From Halopseudomonas pelagia CL-AP6 (GTDB taxonomy: Bacteria; Pseudomonadota; Gammaproteobacteria; Pseudomonadales; Pseudomonadaceae), in contig NZ_AROI01000035.1 of assembly GCF_000410875.1 (NCBI RefSeq), forward strand, positions 1 to 64,000: a stretch of DNA of 64,000 nt, given 5' to 3'. The first letter of the stretch is position 1, and every line of letters starts with the position of its first letter. The translations under genes were made by a program, and so were the position numbers. Shown in pieces: positions 10,378 through 18,847 of the stretch. Under the pieces are notes generated by a model. That model ran no database searches. It worked only from the letters and a program-made list of their open reading frames with translations, and had not been told where the DNA came from.

Positions 10378-10662
10378 ATGATCAATGACGAGTTGCTGAC
10401 GCTGCGCAACCTGGGCAAGACCTCGGCCCAATGGCTGCATGCAACAGGCATCCACAGTCGCGACGACCTGCTCCAGCGCGGACCGGTAGGGGCTTATTGT
10501 GCGGTCAGAGCTAGAGGGTTCAGAGCATCGAAATCACTCATGTTTGCGATTGCCGGCGCACTGGAAGATGTTCACTGGAATCAACTGCCCGCCGAATACA
10601 AGCAACAGTTATTGAAACAGCTCAAGGAGCATGAGACCCCAGGCCCGCCCCGCGAGATTTAA
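10378..10662 (+). CDS. TfoX/Sxy C-terminal domain protein
   Basis: Protein of 94 aa made only of the TfoX C-terminal helix-hairpin-helix-like domain (LRNLGKTSAQWLHATGIHSRDDLLQRG, then a second helical half ending in LKQLKEH). In naturally competent bacteria the full-length Sxy/TfoX protein activates competence with CRP; stand-alone C-terminal forms are common in pseudomonads and uncharacterised. Two adjacent ATG codons compete; I prefer the second (10378), four bases after GGAGG, over 10375. The 196 bp upstream hold only the inverted repeat at 10192-10231. Confidence 0.8.
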   Translation: MINDELLTLRNLGKTSAQWLHATGIHSRDDLLQRGPVGAYCAVRARGFRASKSLMFAIAGALEDVHWNQLPAEYKQQLLKQLKEHETPGPPREI

Positions 10663-10840
10663 AAGCGACCCAGCTCACATTGCGATAGCAGGCGGCTTGC
10701 CGGCCTGCATCAGGCAATTTATGTTGGCAGTGTCCAGGCTCTCTACAGTATCTTAGGGTATAGCCGCCGAGTCTGCCGGGTGTAAACAACAGCGTATCTG
10801 ACATCCCGGCAAGATGGGAAAACACAAAAGGAATTCGTCT

Positions 10841-11635
10841 ATGTACCTAATCGGTGACCAGCCGCCCTACGCTGAGAAGCTCATCAATGCACTGCAGCTC
10901 ATCCCCGCACAACTGCTCGACGGCCTGGCGCCCTTCGGCGAGCCTATTGAGCTCGATGCCGTCGACGACCTGTATACCCATATCGGCAACAACCGCATTT
11001 ACCTGCTGCAAAGCGGTTTATTGCATGCCGAGATAGAAGAAAAACCGATTTTCTACGTTCAGGAAGGCGATCTGATTGGTCTGCGTCAGGGGCTTAACAC
11101 GGCACCCTGCACCTACAAGAGCGAAGAAGCTCTGGTATTGGTGCCCTACGACCGGGAAGCACTGTTCAAGCATATCCACGCCAGCAGCCAACGCCAGGAA
11201 CAGTTCACCCAATATATCCTCGGGCAGGCGGCGCTGATGTCCGATGCCCTAGCGCACAGCCGCCCGCCGGAAGTGCGTCCGGTAACCGGCTTCCAGCACT
11301 TCCCCGCTGGGGCAGAGCTGATCCGCCAGGGTGACGATGCCGATCATGTGTTTATCATCACCGAAGGGCACGCCGAAGCCTTTGTCGAAGGCATCAAAGT
11401 AGGCGACGTACAGAAGGACGAGATATTTGGTGCCATGGCCCTGTTTACCCGGGAAAAGCGCTCGGCCACGGTCAAGGCCAGCGCCCCTACCACGGTGATG
11501 ATGATTCCTAAGGAACAGTTCCTGGCATTGATGCAAAGTAACCCGCGCATAGCCCACAGCCTGATTGAAAGCATGGCTCGACGCATCGACCTGATGAACA
11601 AAGAACTGACCCATTACAAGCAGGCGGTAAAATAA
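10841..11635 (+). CDS. cbpA: Cyclic nucleotide-binding domain protein CbpA
   Basis: Cytoplasmic 264-aa protein orthologous by context (upstream of prrF and phu genes) to the Pseudomonas cAMP-binding protein A. Residues ~1-140 form a first, degenerate sensor-like half. Residues ~145-250 form a recognisable cNMP-binding fold (FPAGAELIRQGDDADHVFIITEG, then FGAMALFTREKRSATV). There is no DNA-binding domain. In the phosphate-binding cassette the usual Glu (FGEMAL) is Ala here, while the Arg of RSAT remains, so cAMP affinity may be altered. The start at 10841 follows AAGGA by eight bases; an in-frame ATG nine codons earlier is less well placed. Confidence 0.85.
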   Translation: MYLIGDQPPYAEKLINALQLIPAQLLDGLAPFGEPIELDAVDDLYTHIGNNRIYLLQSGLLHAEIEEKPIFYVQEGDLIGLRQGLNTAPCTYKSEEALVLVPYDREALFKHIHASSQRQEQFTQYILGQAALMSDALAHSRPPEVRPVTGFQHFPAGAELIRQGDDADHVFIITEGHAEAFVEGIKVGDVQKDEIFGAMALFTREKRSATVKASAPTTVMMIPKEQFLALMQSNPRIAHSLIESMARRIDLMNKELTHYKQAVK

Positions 11636-11648
11636 TTCACATTAGCCC

Positions 11649-11676
11649 TTGACGTGAGAATGAGAATCTATATCAT
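11649..11676 (+). promoter_or_regulatory. prrF promoter overlapped by a Fur box
   Basis: TTGACG (-35, 11649-11654) and TATCAT (-10, 11671-11676) are spaced by 16 bp. The stretch between and across them, GAGAATGAGAATCTATATC, resembles a Fur box of the repeated GATAAT type. Iron-bound Fur would block RNA polymerase here. Confidence 0.8.
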
Positions 11677-11680
11677 TAGC

Positions 11681-11787
11681 AACAAGTCATCGCGAGGTGA
11701 CTTGTTGATAGCAGCTTGTTTCAAGCGGTTATCTCCTCATCAGGCTAATCACGGATTAGGCCCGCTCTCTGAGCGGGCCATTTTTTT
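11681..11787 (+). ncRNA. prrF: Iron-responsive small RNA PrrF
   Basis: Fur-repressed trans-acting sRNA that, with Hfq, lowers translation of iron-using proteins (such as sodB and TCA enzymes in Pseudomonas). The core CTCCTCATCAGGCTAATCAC near 11733-11752 is the conserved PrrF target-pairing segment. The transcript opens with a stem (arms 11681-11689 and 11698-11706) and closes with a GC-rich terminator and seven T. It lies between cbpA and phuW as in P. aeruginosa, but there is one copy here, not the tandem pair. The 5' end is inferred from the promoter. A 61-codon open frame overlaps it and is judged accidental. Confidence 0.9.
11759..11787 (+). terminator. prrF terminator
   Basis: Nine-bp stem (arms 11759-11767 and 11771-11779), TCT loop, followed after one A by seven T (11781-11787). 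Confidence 0.92.
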
Positions 11788-11907
11788 GCCTGCATCTTAC
11801 TACCCCCACGCTGCCTCTCTACACCCACAGACCGCCTGACTGCCAACACCTCGCGGCAGTCGATTGATCGGGCATAGTATGGCTATCAACAACGGGTAGA
11901 CATCAGC

Positions 11908-12765
11908 TCAGCGGATGTCGGCGCAGTAATCCTGCTCCGCTGTGGCAGCGGTAACCCAGACGTAATCGGCCTCCCCGGCACCGGGTAAATCCGCACCGGC
12001 TTCGACCAACATCAGCACTACTGGCGCAATCTCAGCGGACCAGTGCAGCGGTACGCCCAAATCCTTGCGCACATGAAAGCTGCCGGCCAGGAGCAGGACC
12101 GGCGTCGGCGCGGCGGCAAGCACGGCACTCATGCGTTGATCACGACCCTGCTGGATCGCCAGCATGGCCGGCACCTGCGCCTCGGGCAACTGGCTGCAGT
12201 GCGCGTCGCGCATCATCTGGGCCAATTGCTCGCGAGCCCGTTGGTCATACACCGTCGCTAGCGGAACGGGTTCGGCGTACAGCGCACGCATGTCCTCCCG
12301 GGTAAGATTGGCCGCCAGCAACCGATCCGGCGTTGCCAGCCCCCAGCGTACCAGCGGCCCATACAACGCCCAATCCCAACCTTCAGCCCAATGCAGGCGT
12401 TGCTGCAACACTGAGGCATCAGGCAATGACTGTTTCTGGAGCTCATCCACGGCTGCCTGCTGACCGGTATCGAGCATCTCCAACGCCAATGCCGCCTGGG
12501 GGCGGCGGGCCTGCAACTGCTTCAGTAGCCACAGTTGCAGGCGATGGTGATCCGGATTGTCATGTTTTTCGCCGACCAGCACATAAGGCTCGCTAACCAG
12601 CCGCTCAAGCAGCTCTGCGGCTTGCAGCCATTCCCCATTGCCGGTATCCAGCACCTGCCCCAGGCGCGGGTGATCAAGCTCGCGCGGGCTAACCCAATCG
12701 GGCAAAGGTGCTGCAGCCAGCAGCGATGACAGCGTCATAAGTACAGTCGCAAACAGTACCTTCAT
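11908..12765 (-). CDS. phuW: ChaN-family haem-related protein PhuW
   Basis: Predicted periplasmic protein (285 aa) of the ChaN/DUF399 family, some of whose members bind haem. Residues 1-19 form a signal peptide (FATVLMTLSSLLAAA) with no lipobox Cys, so it is probably soluble, unlike lipoprotein ChaN. The family motifs VLVGEKHDNPDHH (residues ~60-75) and AGSFHVRKDLGVP (near 230) are present. The start at 12765 follows GAGG by five bases; the gene begins within eight bases of the phuV stop, so it is the last gene of phuU-phuV-phuW. The exact function of PhuW is not established. Confidence 0.85.
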   Translation of the reverse strand: MKVLFATVLMTLSSLLAAAPLPDWVSPRELDHPRLGQVLDTGNGEWLQAAELLERLVSEPYVLVGEKHDNPDHHRLQLWLLKQLQARRPQAALALEMLDTGQQAAVDELQKQSLPDASVLQQRLHWAEGWDWALYGPLVRWGLATPDRLLAANLTREDMRALYAEPVPLATVYDQRAREQLAQMMRDAHCSQLPEAQVPAMLAIQQGRDQRMSAVLAAAPTPVLLLAGSFHVRKDLGVPLHWSAEIAPVVLMLVEAGADLPGAGEADYVWVTAATAEQDYCADIR

Positions 12766-12772
12766 CACCACC

Positions 12773-13534
12773 TCAGATAATCACTAACGGACAGTCCTGT
12801 TGCGGATGCCGATCGATCTTGACGCTGACGTCGAAGACCGCCTGGATGCGTTGGGCGTCAAGCACCTCCCAGGGACTGCCCAACGCCGCCATGCGCCCAC
12901 GATCAAGCAGCAGAATACGATCAGCATAGCGCGCCGCCAGATTGAGATCGTGCAGAATCACCAGCACCGCGCCACCCCGCTGAGCCACCGCCCGAGCCTG
13001 AGCCAGCGTCATGTGTTGATGCGCCAGATCCAGCGAGGCCGTGGGCTCATCCAGCAACAGACAGGCGCCCTCCGACTCCCATATCTGACCCAATACCCGA
13101 GCCAGATGCACGCGCTGTCGCTCGCCGCCGGACAGCGTCAGGTAATTACGCGCACGCAGATGCGCAACATCCGCAGCCCGCATGGCCAACTCGATAATCT
13201 GCAGATCGCGCTCATGACCACTGTCATGCGGCAGACGCCCCATCGCGACAACCTCCTCACAGGCAAACGGGAACGCCAGTGTCGAGGACTGGGGTAACAC
13301 CGCCAATCGCCGGGCGCGTTCAAGCGCCGGCCAGTCGCCCAAGGCTCGGCCACCCAGCTCGACACAGCCAGCATCGGCTGACAGTTCGCCGGTCAGGGTA
13401 CTCATCAGCGTGCTTTTGCCGGCCCCATTGGTACCCAGTACCGCCAGCACCTCACCAGCAGCCAGGGTAAAATCGATGCCGTGCAGAATCCGGCAACCGC
13501 CACGTGCGCAGGCCAGTTGGTCGGCCTTGAGCAT
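12773..13534 (-). CDS. phuV: Haem ABC transporter ATP-binding protein
   Basis: ATPase of a haem importer (HmuV/PhuV type, 253 aa), energising transport through PhuU. Walker A GTNGAGKST, signature LSGGERQRV and Walker B LLLDEPTASLD are all intact, followed by the H-loop ILHDLNLAA. Its ATG overlaps the phuU stop by one base (TAATG), which indicates tight coupling. In P. aeruginosa this gene belongs to phuSTUVW; here no substrate-binding protein is found upstream. Confidence 0.92.
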   Translation of the reverse strand: MLKADQLACARGGCRILHGIDFTLAAGEVLAVLGTNGAGKSTLMSTLTGELSADAGCVELGGRALGDWPALERARRLAVLPQSSTLAFPFACEEVVAMGRLPHDSGHERDLQIIELAMRAADVAHLRARNYLTLSGGERQRVHLARVLGQIWESEGACLLLDEPTASLDLAHQHMTLAQARAVAQRGGAVLVILHDLNLAARYADRILLLDRGRMAALGSPWEVLDAQRIQAVFDVSVKIDRHPQQDCPLVII

Positions 13535-14580
13535 TACAGACCTCCCCGGCGCTGGGCGCGCAGCAGCAGTAACAGGAAGAACGGCGCCCCCAATAGGGCA
13601 GTAAGAATACCGATCGGCAGTTCGGCAGGTGCCAGCACTAGACGGGCAACAACATCGGCCAACAACAACAGGCCGCCGCCGAGCAGCATTGAAGCGGGAA
13701 TCACCCGTCGATGGTCAGCCCCCAGCACCAGCCGCACCAGATGTGGCACTACCAGCCCGACAAAACCGATCAGCCCGGCGGCGGCAACGCTGGCACCGAC
13801 TCCCAGTGCGGTCAACAGCACCAGCTCACGCTTGACCCGCTCGACATCAACACCCAGATGTCGAGCCTCGGATTCGCCCAGCAACAGCGCGTTCAGCGCC
13901 TTGGCCTGGCGTGGCAGACGCCACCAGACCAAGGCGCAGCACAGCGTCAGCACGCCCACTTTCTCCATATTGGCACCACCGAGGCTACCCATATTCCAGA
14001 ACGTCAGTGTGCGCAGCATGGTGTCATCGGCAATGTAGCTGAGCAAACCGATAAAGGCGCCGCTGATCGCGGCAATCGCGATACCAGCCAATAGCATGCT
14101 GGCGACTGACGTACCCTGGGCAGTTTGACCCAGCCGATAGACCAGCAAGGTCGTCAGCACGCCACCACTAAAAGCACCAGCTACCGTGGCGTAGGGCATC
14201 CAGCCAGCGGGCAAACCGGACAACAGCCAGCCCCCCAGAACGATCATCAATGCCGCTCCCAGCGCCGCCCCGCTGGACACCCCGATCAATCCCGGATCGG
14301 CCAGCGGATTGCGGAACAGCCCCTGCATGACCGCGCCGGTCAGGCCCAAGGTTGCCCCGACCATCAACCCCATCAGGCTGCGCGGCAGACGAATATGTTC
14401 GATGATCAAGCGAGTGTCCGGCGCCACCTCGGTCAAACCGAGCAGGCTGCCAAGCGCTTTCAACGTGTCGAGCGGGTGAATCGCCACAGCACCAAGCGCC
14501 AGCGACAACAGAAACGCCAGAAGCAGCAGTACAGCCAGTAACAACATGATGACCGGCCGCAACCGGTGGGCAAAGTGCAT
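13534..14580 (-). CDS. phuU: Haem ABC transporter permease (FecCD family)
   Basis: Inner-membrane permease of 348 aa with the usual many hydrophobic helices of FecCD/BtuC proteins and family motifs such as LPRSLMGLMVGATLGLTGAVMQ, NPLADPGLIGVSSGAALGA and GFVGLVVPHLVRL. AAGGA lies seven bases before the ATG at 14580. It is the first gene of the local phuU-phuV-phuW unit. The 180 bp upstream contain no phuT (haem-binding protein) and no clear Fur box, so either the binding protein is encoded elsewhere or the operon was cut by rearrangement. Confidence 0.92.
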   Translation of the reverse strand: MHFAHRLRPVIMLLLAVLLLLAFLLSLALGAVAIHPLDTLKALGSLLGLTEVAPDTRLIIEHIRLPRSLMGLMVGATLGLTGAVMQGLFRNPLADPGLIGVSSGAALGAALMIVLGGWLLSGLPAGWMPYATVAGAFSGGVLTTLLVYRLGQTAQGTSVASMLLAGIAIAAISGAFIGLLSYIADDTMLRTLTFWNMGSLGGANMEKVGVLTLCCALVWWRLPRQAKALNALLLGESEARHLGVDVERVKRELVLLTALGVGASVAAAGLIGFVGLVVPHLVRLVLGADHRRVIPASMLLGGGLLLLADVVARLVLAPAELPIGILTALLGAPFFLLLLLRAQRRGGL

Positions 14581-14763
14581 ACAACATCCTTAATTTACCG
14601 GGTCACTACGTACAGGGCAGTACCGGGCGCAAGTGCAACAAGGTATCAGCAATCGTCTGCGCGCAACCACTAAGGCTGGCTATAAATCGGCCAGAGCGCA
14701 TTGGGCAAGCCCGCGACGACGGCAAAGCTGGCAAACACCGAGGCCGACAAGGATAATCGGCGG

Positions 14764-15102
14764 ATGATTAATGACGATAACTTCCTGCCCACCCCGCTCT
14801 GCTCTATGGAGGCCCTGCCAGATCCTGGTAGTAAGGGCTTCGTGCATCAGGGCCAGGCACTGTTCGCGGTGCGCCAGGGCCAGCAGGTATTCGTCTATGA
14901 AAACCGCTGCCCGCATCGCGGCATTCCGCTGGAATGGGTGCCCGACCAGTTTCTCGACAGTTCCCAACGCCTGATTCAGTGCGCCACCCATGGCGCACTG
15001 TTTTTACCCGAGAGCGGCGAGTGTGTGGCCGGGCCCTGTGCTGGCGACTACCTGAAAGCACGCCCCTGCCATATCAGCAACGGTCATCTTTGGCTGGACT
15101 GA
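14764..15102 (+). CDS. Rieske [2Fe-2S] domain protein
   Basis: Small stand-alone Rieske ferredoxin-like protein (112 aa). The cluster motifs are CPHRG (residues ~55-59) and CATHG, giving the C-x-H...C-x2-H ligands, spaced about 20 residues apart as in soluble Rieske proteins. There is no membrane anchor. AAGGA lies ten bases before the chosen ATG; a TTG start at 14701 is possible but less likely. The redox partner is unknown. Its 3' end overlaps the convergent sfsA gene by 29 bp. Confidence 0.82.
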   Translation: MINDDNFLPTPLCSMEALPDPGSKGFVHQGQALFAVRQGQQVFVYENRCPHRGIPLEWVPDQFLDSSQRLIQCATHGALFLPESGECVAGPCAGDYLKARPCHISNGHLWLD

Positions 15103-15820
15103 GGTCCACAGGTAGCTGGCCGGCAATGCGTAATCCCTCTGGCGTCGGAATCACCGACCAGGCGACAATCTCCACTCCAGCGGCGGCAGCCTGGCGTAAA
15201 TACTGCCCATAGACAGGGTCAATCTCATCCGCCGGTCTGACCCGGCTGATACCGGAATGCATGACGCAAAACAGCAGGCAGGCGCGACGTCCGCTGGTGA
15301 CTACCTCGATCAATTCCAGCAGGTGTTTCTGCCCACGCAAACTTACCGCATCGGGAAAAGCACCGATGCCGTCGCCCAGTTCCAGCGTCACGCTCTTGAC
15401 CTCGACTACACATTCGCCAACCGAGCCTAGTGTCGGCTCACTCAGCAAAAAATCGAAACGGCTCACACCGCCCGGCAGTCGTACCTCCGGACGTTGTACA
15501 GCAAAGCCTGCCAATGGGCTGATCAGCCCAGCCTTGAACGCTGCAGCAACCACCCGATTGGCACGCGCACTGTGGATACAGGCGAGCTGCCCCGGAGCCA
15601 CTTCAACCAGCTCCCAGGTTCCCGGCAACTTGCGCCCTGGTTTGTGCTGTATGTCCACCCAAACGCGACTCCCCGGCTGGGCACAGTTTTTCATCGACCC
15701 GGTATTCGGGCAGTGCAATACCAGCTCACGGCCATCGTCCAGCACAATATCCGCCAGAAAACGCTTGTAGCGCCGCACCAGAATACCCGGCAGCAGCGCT
15801 GGTTCGAACGAGATCAGCAT
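15074..15820 (-). CDS. sfsA: Sugar fermentation stimulation protein SfsA
   Basis: SfsA-family protein (248 aa), a probable nucleic-acid-binding protein with a nuclease-like C-terminal half. In E. coli it is linked to maltose metabolism, but its biochemical role is not settled. Recognisable blocks are GILVRRYKRFLADIVLDDG, HCPNTGSMKN, RANRVVAAA, VEVKSVTL and FPDAVSLRGQKHL. The ATG at 15820 overlaps the end of the aminotransferase gene by seven bases; an in-frame GTG three codons earlier is an alternative. The two genes are probably one transcript. Confidence 0.9.
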   Translation of the reverse strand: MLISFEPALLPGILVRRYKRFLADIVLDDGRELVLHCPNTGSMKNCAQPGSRVWVDIQHKPGRKLPGTWELVEVAPGQLACIHSARANRVVAAAFKAGLISPLAGFAVQRPEVRLPGGVSRFDFLLSEPTLGSVGECVVEVKSVTLELGDGIGAFPDAVSLRGQKHLLELIEVVTSGRRACLLFCVMHSGISRVRPADEIDPVYGQYLRQAAAAGVEIVAWSVIPTPEGLRIAGQLPVDLSPAKDDRC

Positions 15821-16992
15821 GCTGGCCACTGCTTGAGGCCGAGCGCCAGACGGTCCAGCGCCTGCCCCAGGCGATCAATCGAAGCGGTATAGGCAAAGCG
15901 CACATGCTGATTGGCACGGTAATGACCGAAGTCCAGACCTGGAGTTACCGCCAAGTACTCGGTTTCGATCAAATGCCGGCACAGCGCATCACTCTCTCCG
16001 CCCAGTTGCTGCATATCGGCATAAAGATAGAAGGCACCCTGCGGTGTTATCGGGATGTCAAACCCCAGGTCTCGCAGCCCCGGCAGGAGAAAATCCCGAC
16101 GCGCCTGGAACGCCTCGCGACGCGCTTCGCAGATCGCCTGGGTCTGCGCACTAAAGGCCGCCAAAGCCGCCTGCTGGGCCATATGGGGGGCACAGATGTA
16201 CAGATTTTGCGCCAACTTCTCCAGCTCTGGTATGGCCGCCTCCGGCGCCACCAGCCAGCCCAGCCGCCAACCGGTCATGCCGAAATACTTGGAGAAACTG
16301 TTGAGCACAAACGCCTCGGGCGCCACTTCAAGCACCGAGCTGGCCTCACAGCCGTAGGTCAGACCATGGTAGATCTCGTCGACCACCAGATGGCCGCCAA
16401 GCCGCGCAGTTGTTTCGGCCAGCGCCCGCAATTCGGCTGCGCTGAGCATGGTGCCGGTGGGATTGGCCGGCGACGCGGCCAACACCGCCGCGCAACGGCT
16501 ATCCCAGTGTTGCTCGATCAGCTCAGGCGTCAGTTGGTAAGCTGACTCCGGGCCGGTCGGCACCAACCGCGCCCGAGCCTCAACCAAGCGCAGAAAATGC
16601 CGATTGCACGGATAGGAGGGATCCGCCATTAGCACCTCCTGGCCAGCTTCCACTAGCAAAGCGCTGATCAGCAACAGCGCCGCAGAGCCTCCGGGTGTGA
16701 TCACTACCCGACGTGGATCCAGATCTATGCCGTAGCGTGAGGCATACAGACCGGCCACGGCTTCGCGCAACGCGGGTATGCCCAGCGCTGGCGTGTAGCC
16801 GGTATGGCCCGCGCCCAGCGCAATTTGGCCGGCGCGAATAATCGGCTCCGGCGTAGTGAAATCCGGCTCGCCAATTTCCATATGAATGACGTCACGGCCT
16901 GCTGCCTCCAAGGCTTTGGCGCGAGCCAGCACCGCCATCACGTGGAAAGGTTGGATATCACGGCTGCGGCGCGCCCACTCTGGCTGGTGCAT
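15814..16992 (-). CDS. PLP-dependent class I/II aminotransferase
   Basis: Fold-type I aminotransferase of 392 aa, probably acting on an amino acid; the substrate cannot be told from sequence. Typical motifs: HMEIGEPDF near residue 40, YTPALGIPALREA, SPANPTGTMLS, and the PLP-lysine segment NSFSKYFGMTGWRLGW. The start at 16992 has GGAGA five bases upstream; the longer frame to 17079 lacks a ribosome site. In pseudomonads this gene also precedes dksA, here divergently. Confidence 0.9.
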   Translation of the reverse strand: MHQPEWARRSRDIQPFHVMAVLARAKALEAAGRDVIHMEIGEPDFTTPEPIIRAGQIALGAGHTGYTPALGIPALREAVAGLYASRYGIDLDPRRVVITPGGSAALLLISALLVEAGQEVLMADPSYPCNRHFLRLVEARARLVPTGPESAYQLTPELIEQHWDSRCAAVLAASPANPTGTMLSAAELRALAETTARLGGHLVVDEIYHGLTYGCEASSVLEVAPEAFVLNSFSKYFGMTGWRLGWLVAPEAAIPELEKLAQNLYICAPHMAQQAALAAFSAQTQAICEARREAFQARRDFLLPGLRDLGFDIPITPQGAFYLYADMQQLGGESDALCRHLIETEYLAVTPGLDFGHYRANQHVRFAYTASIDRLGQALDRLALGLKQWPAC

Positions 16993-17213
16993 ACTTCTCT
17001 CCGGCGAAAACCCCGAATCATACCTGCTTGGGCCCATCACAACAGCCCGCCGATCCTCTATATAGCAGGTGTAATTCACCTTCTAGCGGCAAACAGTAGC
17101 GCGCTTGGCGATGTTCTGGTAGTTTTGCCCGCTTGCACGCCAGTGGCTGCACTCTCAGGTCATCTAGATGTAGGCCTGACACAGGACGATCGAGCTAAAA
17201 GTGAGGGGTTCTC

Positions 17214-17657
17214 ATGCCCAGCAATGCCAAAGAAAAAAGTTCTATGTTGATTCGCGGGTTCGCGCCCTACAAGGAAAAGAAAGGCGAAGAGTATATGAGC
17301 GAGCAACAGCTTGCGCATTTCGCCTCGATCCTCAACGGCTGGAAAAAGGAGCTGATGGAGGAAGTCGACCGCACCGTGCATCACATGCAGGATGAGGCAG
17401 CCAACTTCCCCGATCCGGCCGACCGTGCCAGCCAGGAAGAAGAGTTCAGCCTTGAGCTGCGGGCTCGCGACCGCGAACGCAAGCTGATCAAGAAGATCGA
17501 CCAGACACTGCAGCGCATCGAAGACGATGACTACGGTTTCTGCGATTCATGCGGCGTAGAAATTGGTATTCGCCGCCTGGAAGCTCGCCCTACCGCTACT
17601 CTGTGTATCGACTGCAAAACCCTTGCAGAGATCAAGGAAAAGCAAGTAGGCAGCTGA
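17214..17657 (+). CDS. dksA: RNA polymerase-binding transcription factor DksA
   Basis: Binds the RNA polymerase secondary channel and, with ppGpp, adjusts transcription of rRNA, tRNA and amino acid genes. The 147-aa protein has the long coiled coil with the acidic tip DPADRA, which carries the essential Asp residues, and a C-terminal C4 zinc finger (CDSC ... CIDC). GAGGGG lies five bases before the ATG. The 117 bp to gluQ contain a short GGCCCA/TGGGCC inverted repeat (near 17680-17710) without a clear T-tract. Confidence 0.97.
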   Translation: MPSNAKEKSSMLIRGFAPYKEKKGEEYMSEQQLAHFASILNGWKKELMEEVDRTVHHMQDEAANFPDPADRASQEEEFSLELRARDRERKLIKKIDQTLQRIEDDDYGFCDSCGVEIGIRRLEARPTATLCIDCKTLAEIKEKQVGS

Positions 17658-17773
17658 TCCGTCCGTCGGCACGGCCCATCCTTGCCCGCAACCGCTAGCA
17701 GGCTGGGCCGCCGCCGTACAGGCAAAGCTAGCTTTTGTTTCCCCGTGTTTTACCCAGCCAGGGCTGCATAGCC

Positions 17774-18673
17774 ATGTCGGCAACCTCTCCCTATATTGGC
17801 CGTTTCGCGCCTACACCCAGTGGTCACCTGCATTTCGGCTCACTATTGGCCGCATTGGCCAGCTATCTTGATGCGCGCCATCACCAGGGCATCTGGCTGG
17901 TCCGTATGGAAGACCTGGATCTGCCCCGCAACAAACCCGGCGCTGCCCAACAGATTCTCGACACCCTGCACGCTTTCGGCTTGGACCAGGACGGCGAGGT
18001 ATGGGTACAGAGTGACCGCCAGGCTTATTATGCCGATCAGATCCAGGCCTTGATCGATCAGGGCCAGGCCTATTACTGCGATTGCTCCAGAAGCGATCTG
18101 GCGCCCTTTCAGGGCATCTACCCCGGCACCTGCCGCGAGCGCCACTTGCCTGCTGCGCCCCATCATGCAGTGCGTGTACTGACCAAGGGCAGCACCTGCG
18201 AGTTTGTTGATCGGTTACAAGGGCCCTTCCGCCAGCAGCTGGAAGCCGAGGTCGGCGACTTTGTGATTCGCCGGCGGGACGGCATTGTTGCTTACCAGCT
18301 CGCGGTGGTGATGGACGATATCGCCCAGGGCGTAACCGATGTGGTGCGCGGCGCCGACCTGCTCGACTCTACCCCCAGGCAATTGTGGCTGTATAAGCTG
18401 CTCGGCGCGCCAGCGCCCCGCTACTTGCATATTCCGCTAGTAGTGCGCCAGCAGGGCGAAAAGCTCAGCAAGCGTCTGGGCTCCGCCGGTTTAGATATAA
18501 CCCTCGCCGAAGACACCCTGTTCACCGCATTGGCCGCACTGTACCAGCGGCCGCCGGCGACCCTGCGCGGCGCCAGCATCCGCGAACAGCTGGCTTGGGC
18601 CAGCCGCCATTGGGATCCACTGCGACTGCCCGCGACCCTTGAAGTACCCCAGGAGTCACTGCCCATCAGTTAA
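17774..18673 (+). CDS. gluQ: Glutamyl-Q tRNA(Asp) synthetase
   Basis: Truncated glutamyl-tRNA synthetase paralogue that attaches glutamate to queuosine at position 34 of tRNA(Asp). The start at MSATSPYIGRFAPTPSG gives 299 aa. The HIGH-like motif is HFGS, the KMSKS-like motif is KLSKR, and the zinc-binding CDCSR...YPGTCRERH insertion is present. The anticodon-binding domain of true GluRS is absent, as expected. The dksA-gluQ order is conserved in pseudomonads. Confidence 0.95.
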   Translation: MSATSPYIGRFAPTPSGHLHFGSLLAALASYLDARHHQGIWLVRMEDLDLPRNKPGAAQQILDTLHAFGLDQDGEVWVQSDRQAYYADQIQALIDQGQAYYCDCSRSDLAPFQGIYPGTCRERHLPAAPHHAVRVLTKGSTCEFVDRLQGPFRQQLEAEVGDFVIRRRDGIVAYQLAVVMDDIAQGVTDVVRGADLLDSTPRQLWLYKLLGAPAPRYLHIPLVVRQQGEKLSKRLGSAGLDITLAEDTLFTALAALYQRPPATLRGASIREQLAWASRHWDPLRLPATLEVPQESLPIS

Positions 18674-18847
18674 CTACTAACGCCTTCCGCCTTCGGCACG
18701 CTTGGCAGCCGCTGCCGCGCTGATTAACCTAGTGCATTATTTCTCGACCCAAGGCAACATGGCCGGCACTCGTTGCCGCCGTTGCCACCGCCCAGGTTGC
18801 CATGACATTTCTGGCACGGCACTGCTGGCATGACACAATGGAAGCCC

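Noticed and set aside
11654-11839. 61-codon open frame over prrF
   Set aside because: It runs through the Fur box, sRNA and terminator, has no ribosome site and no protein-like pattern.
14581-14700. Possible phuT remnant upstream of phuU
   Set aside because: A 31-codon frame here (ending VLPCT) has no match to haem-binding proteins that I can recognise, and overlaps only intergenic sequence.
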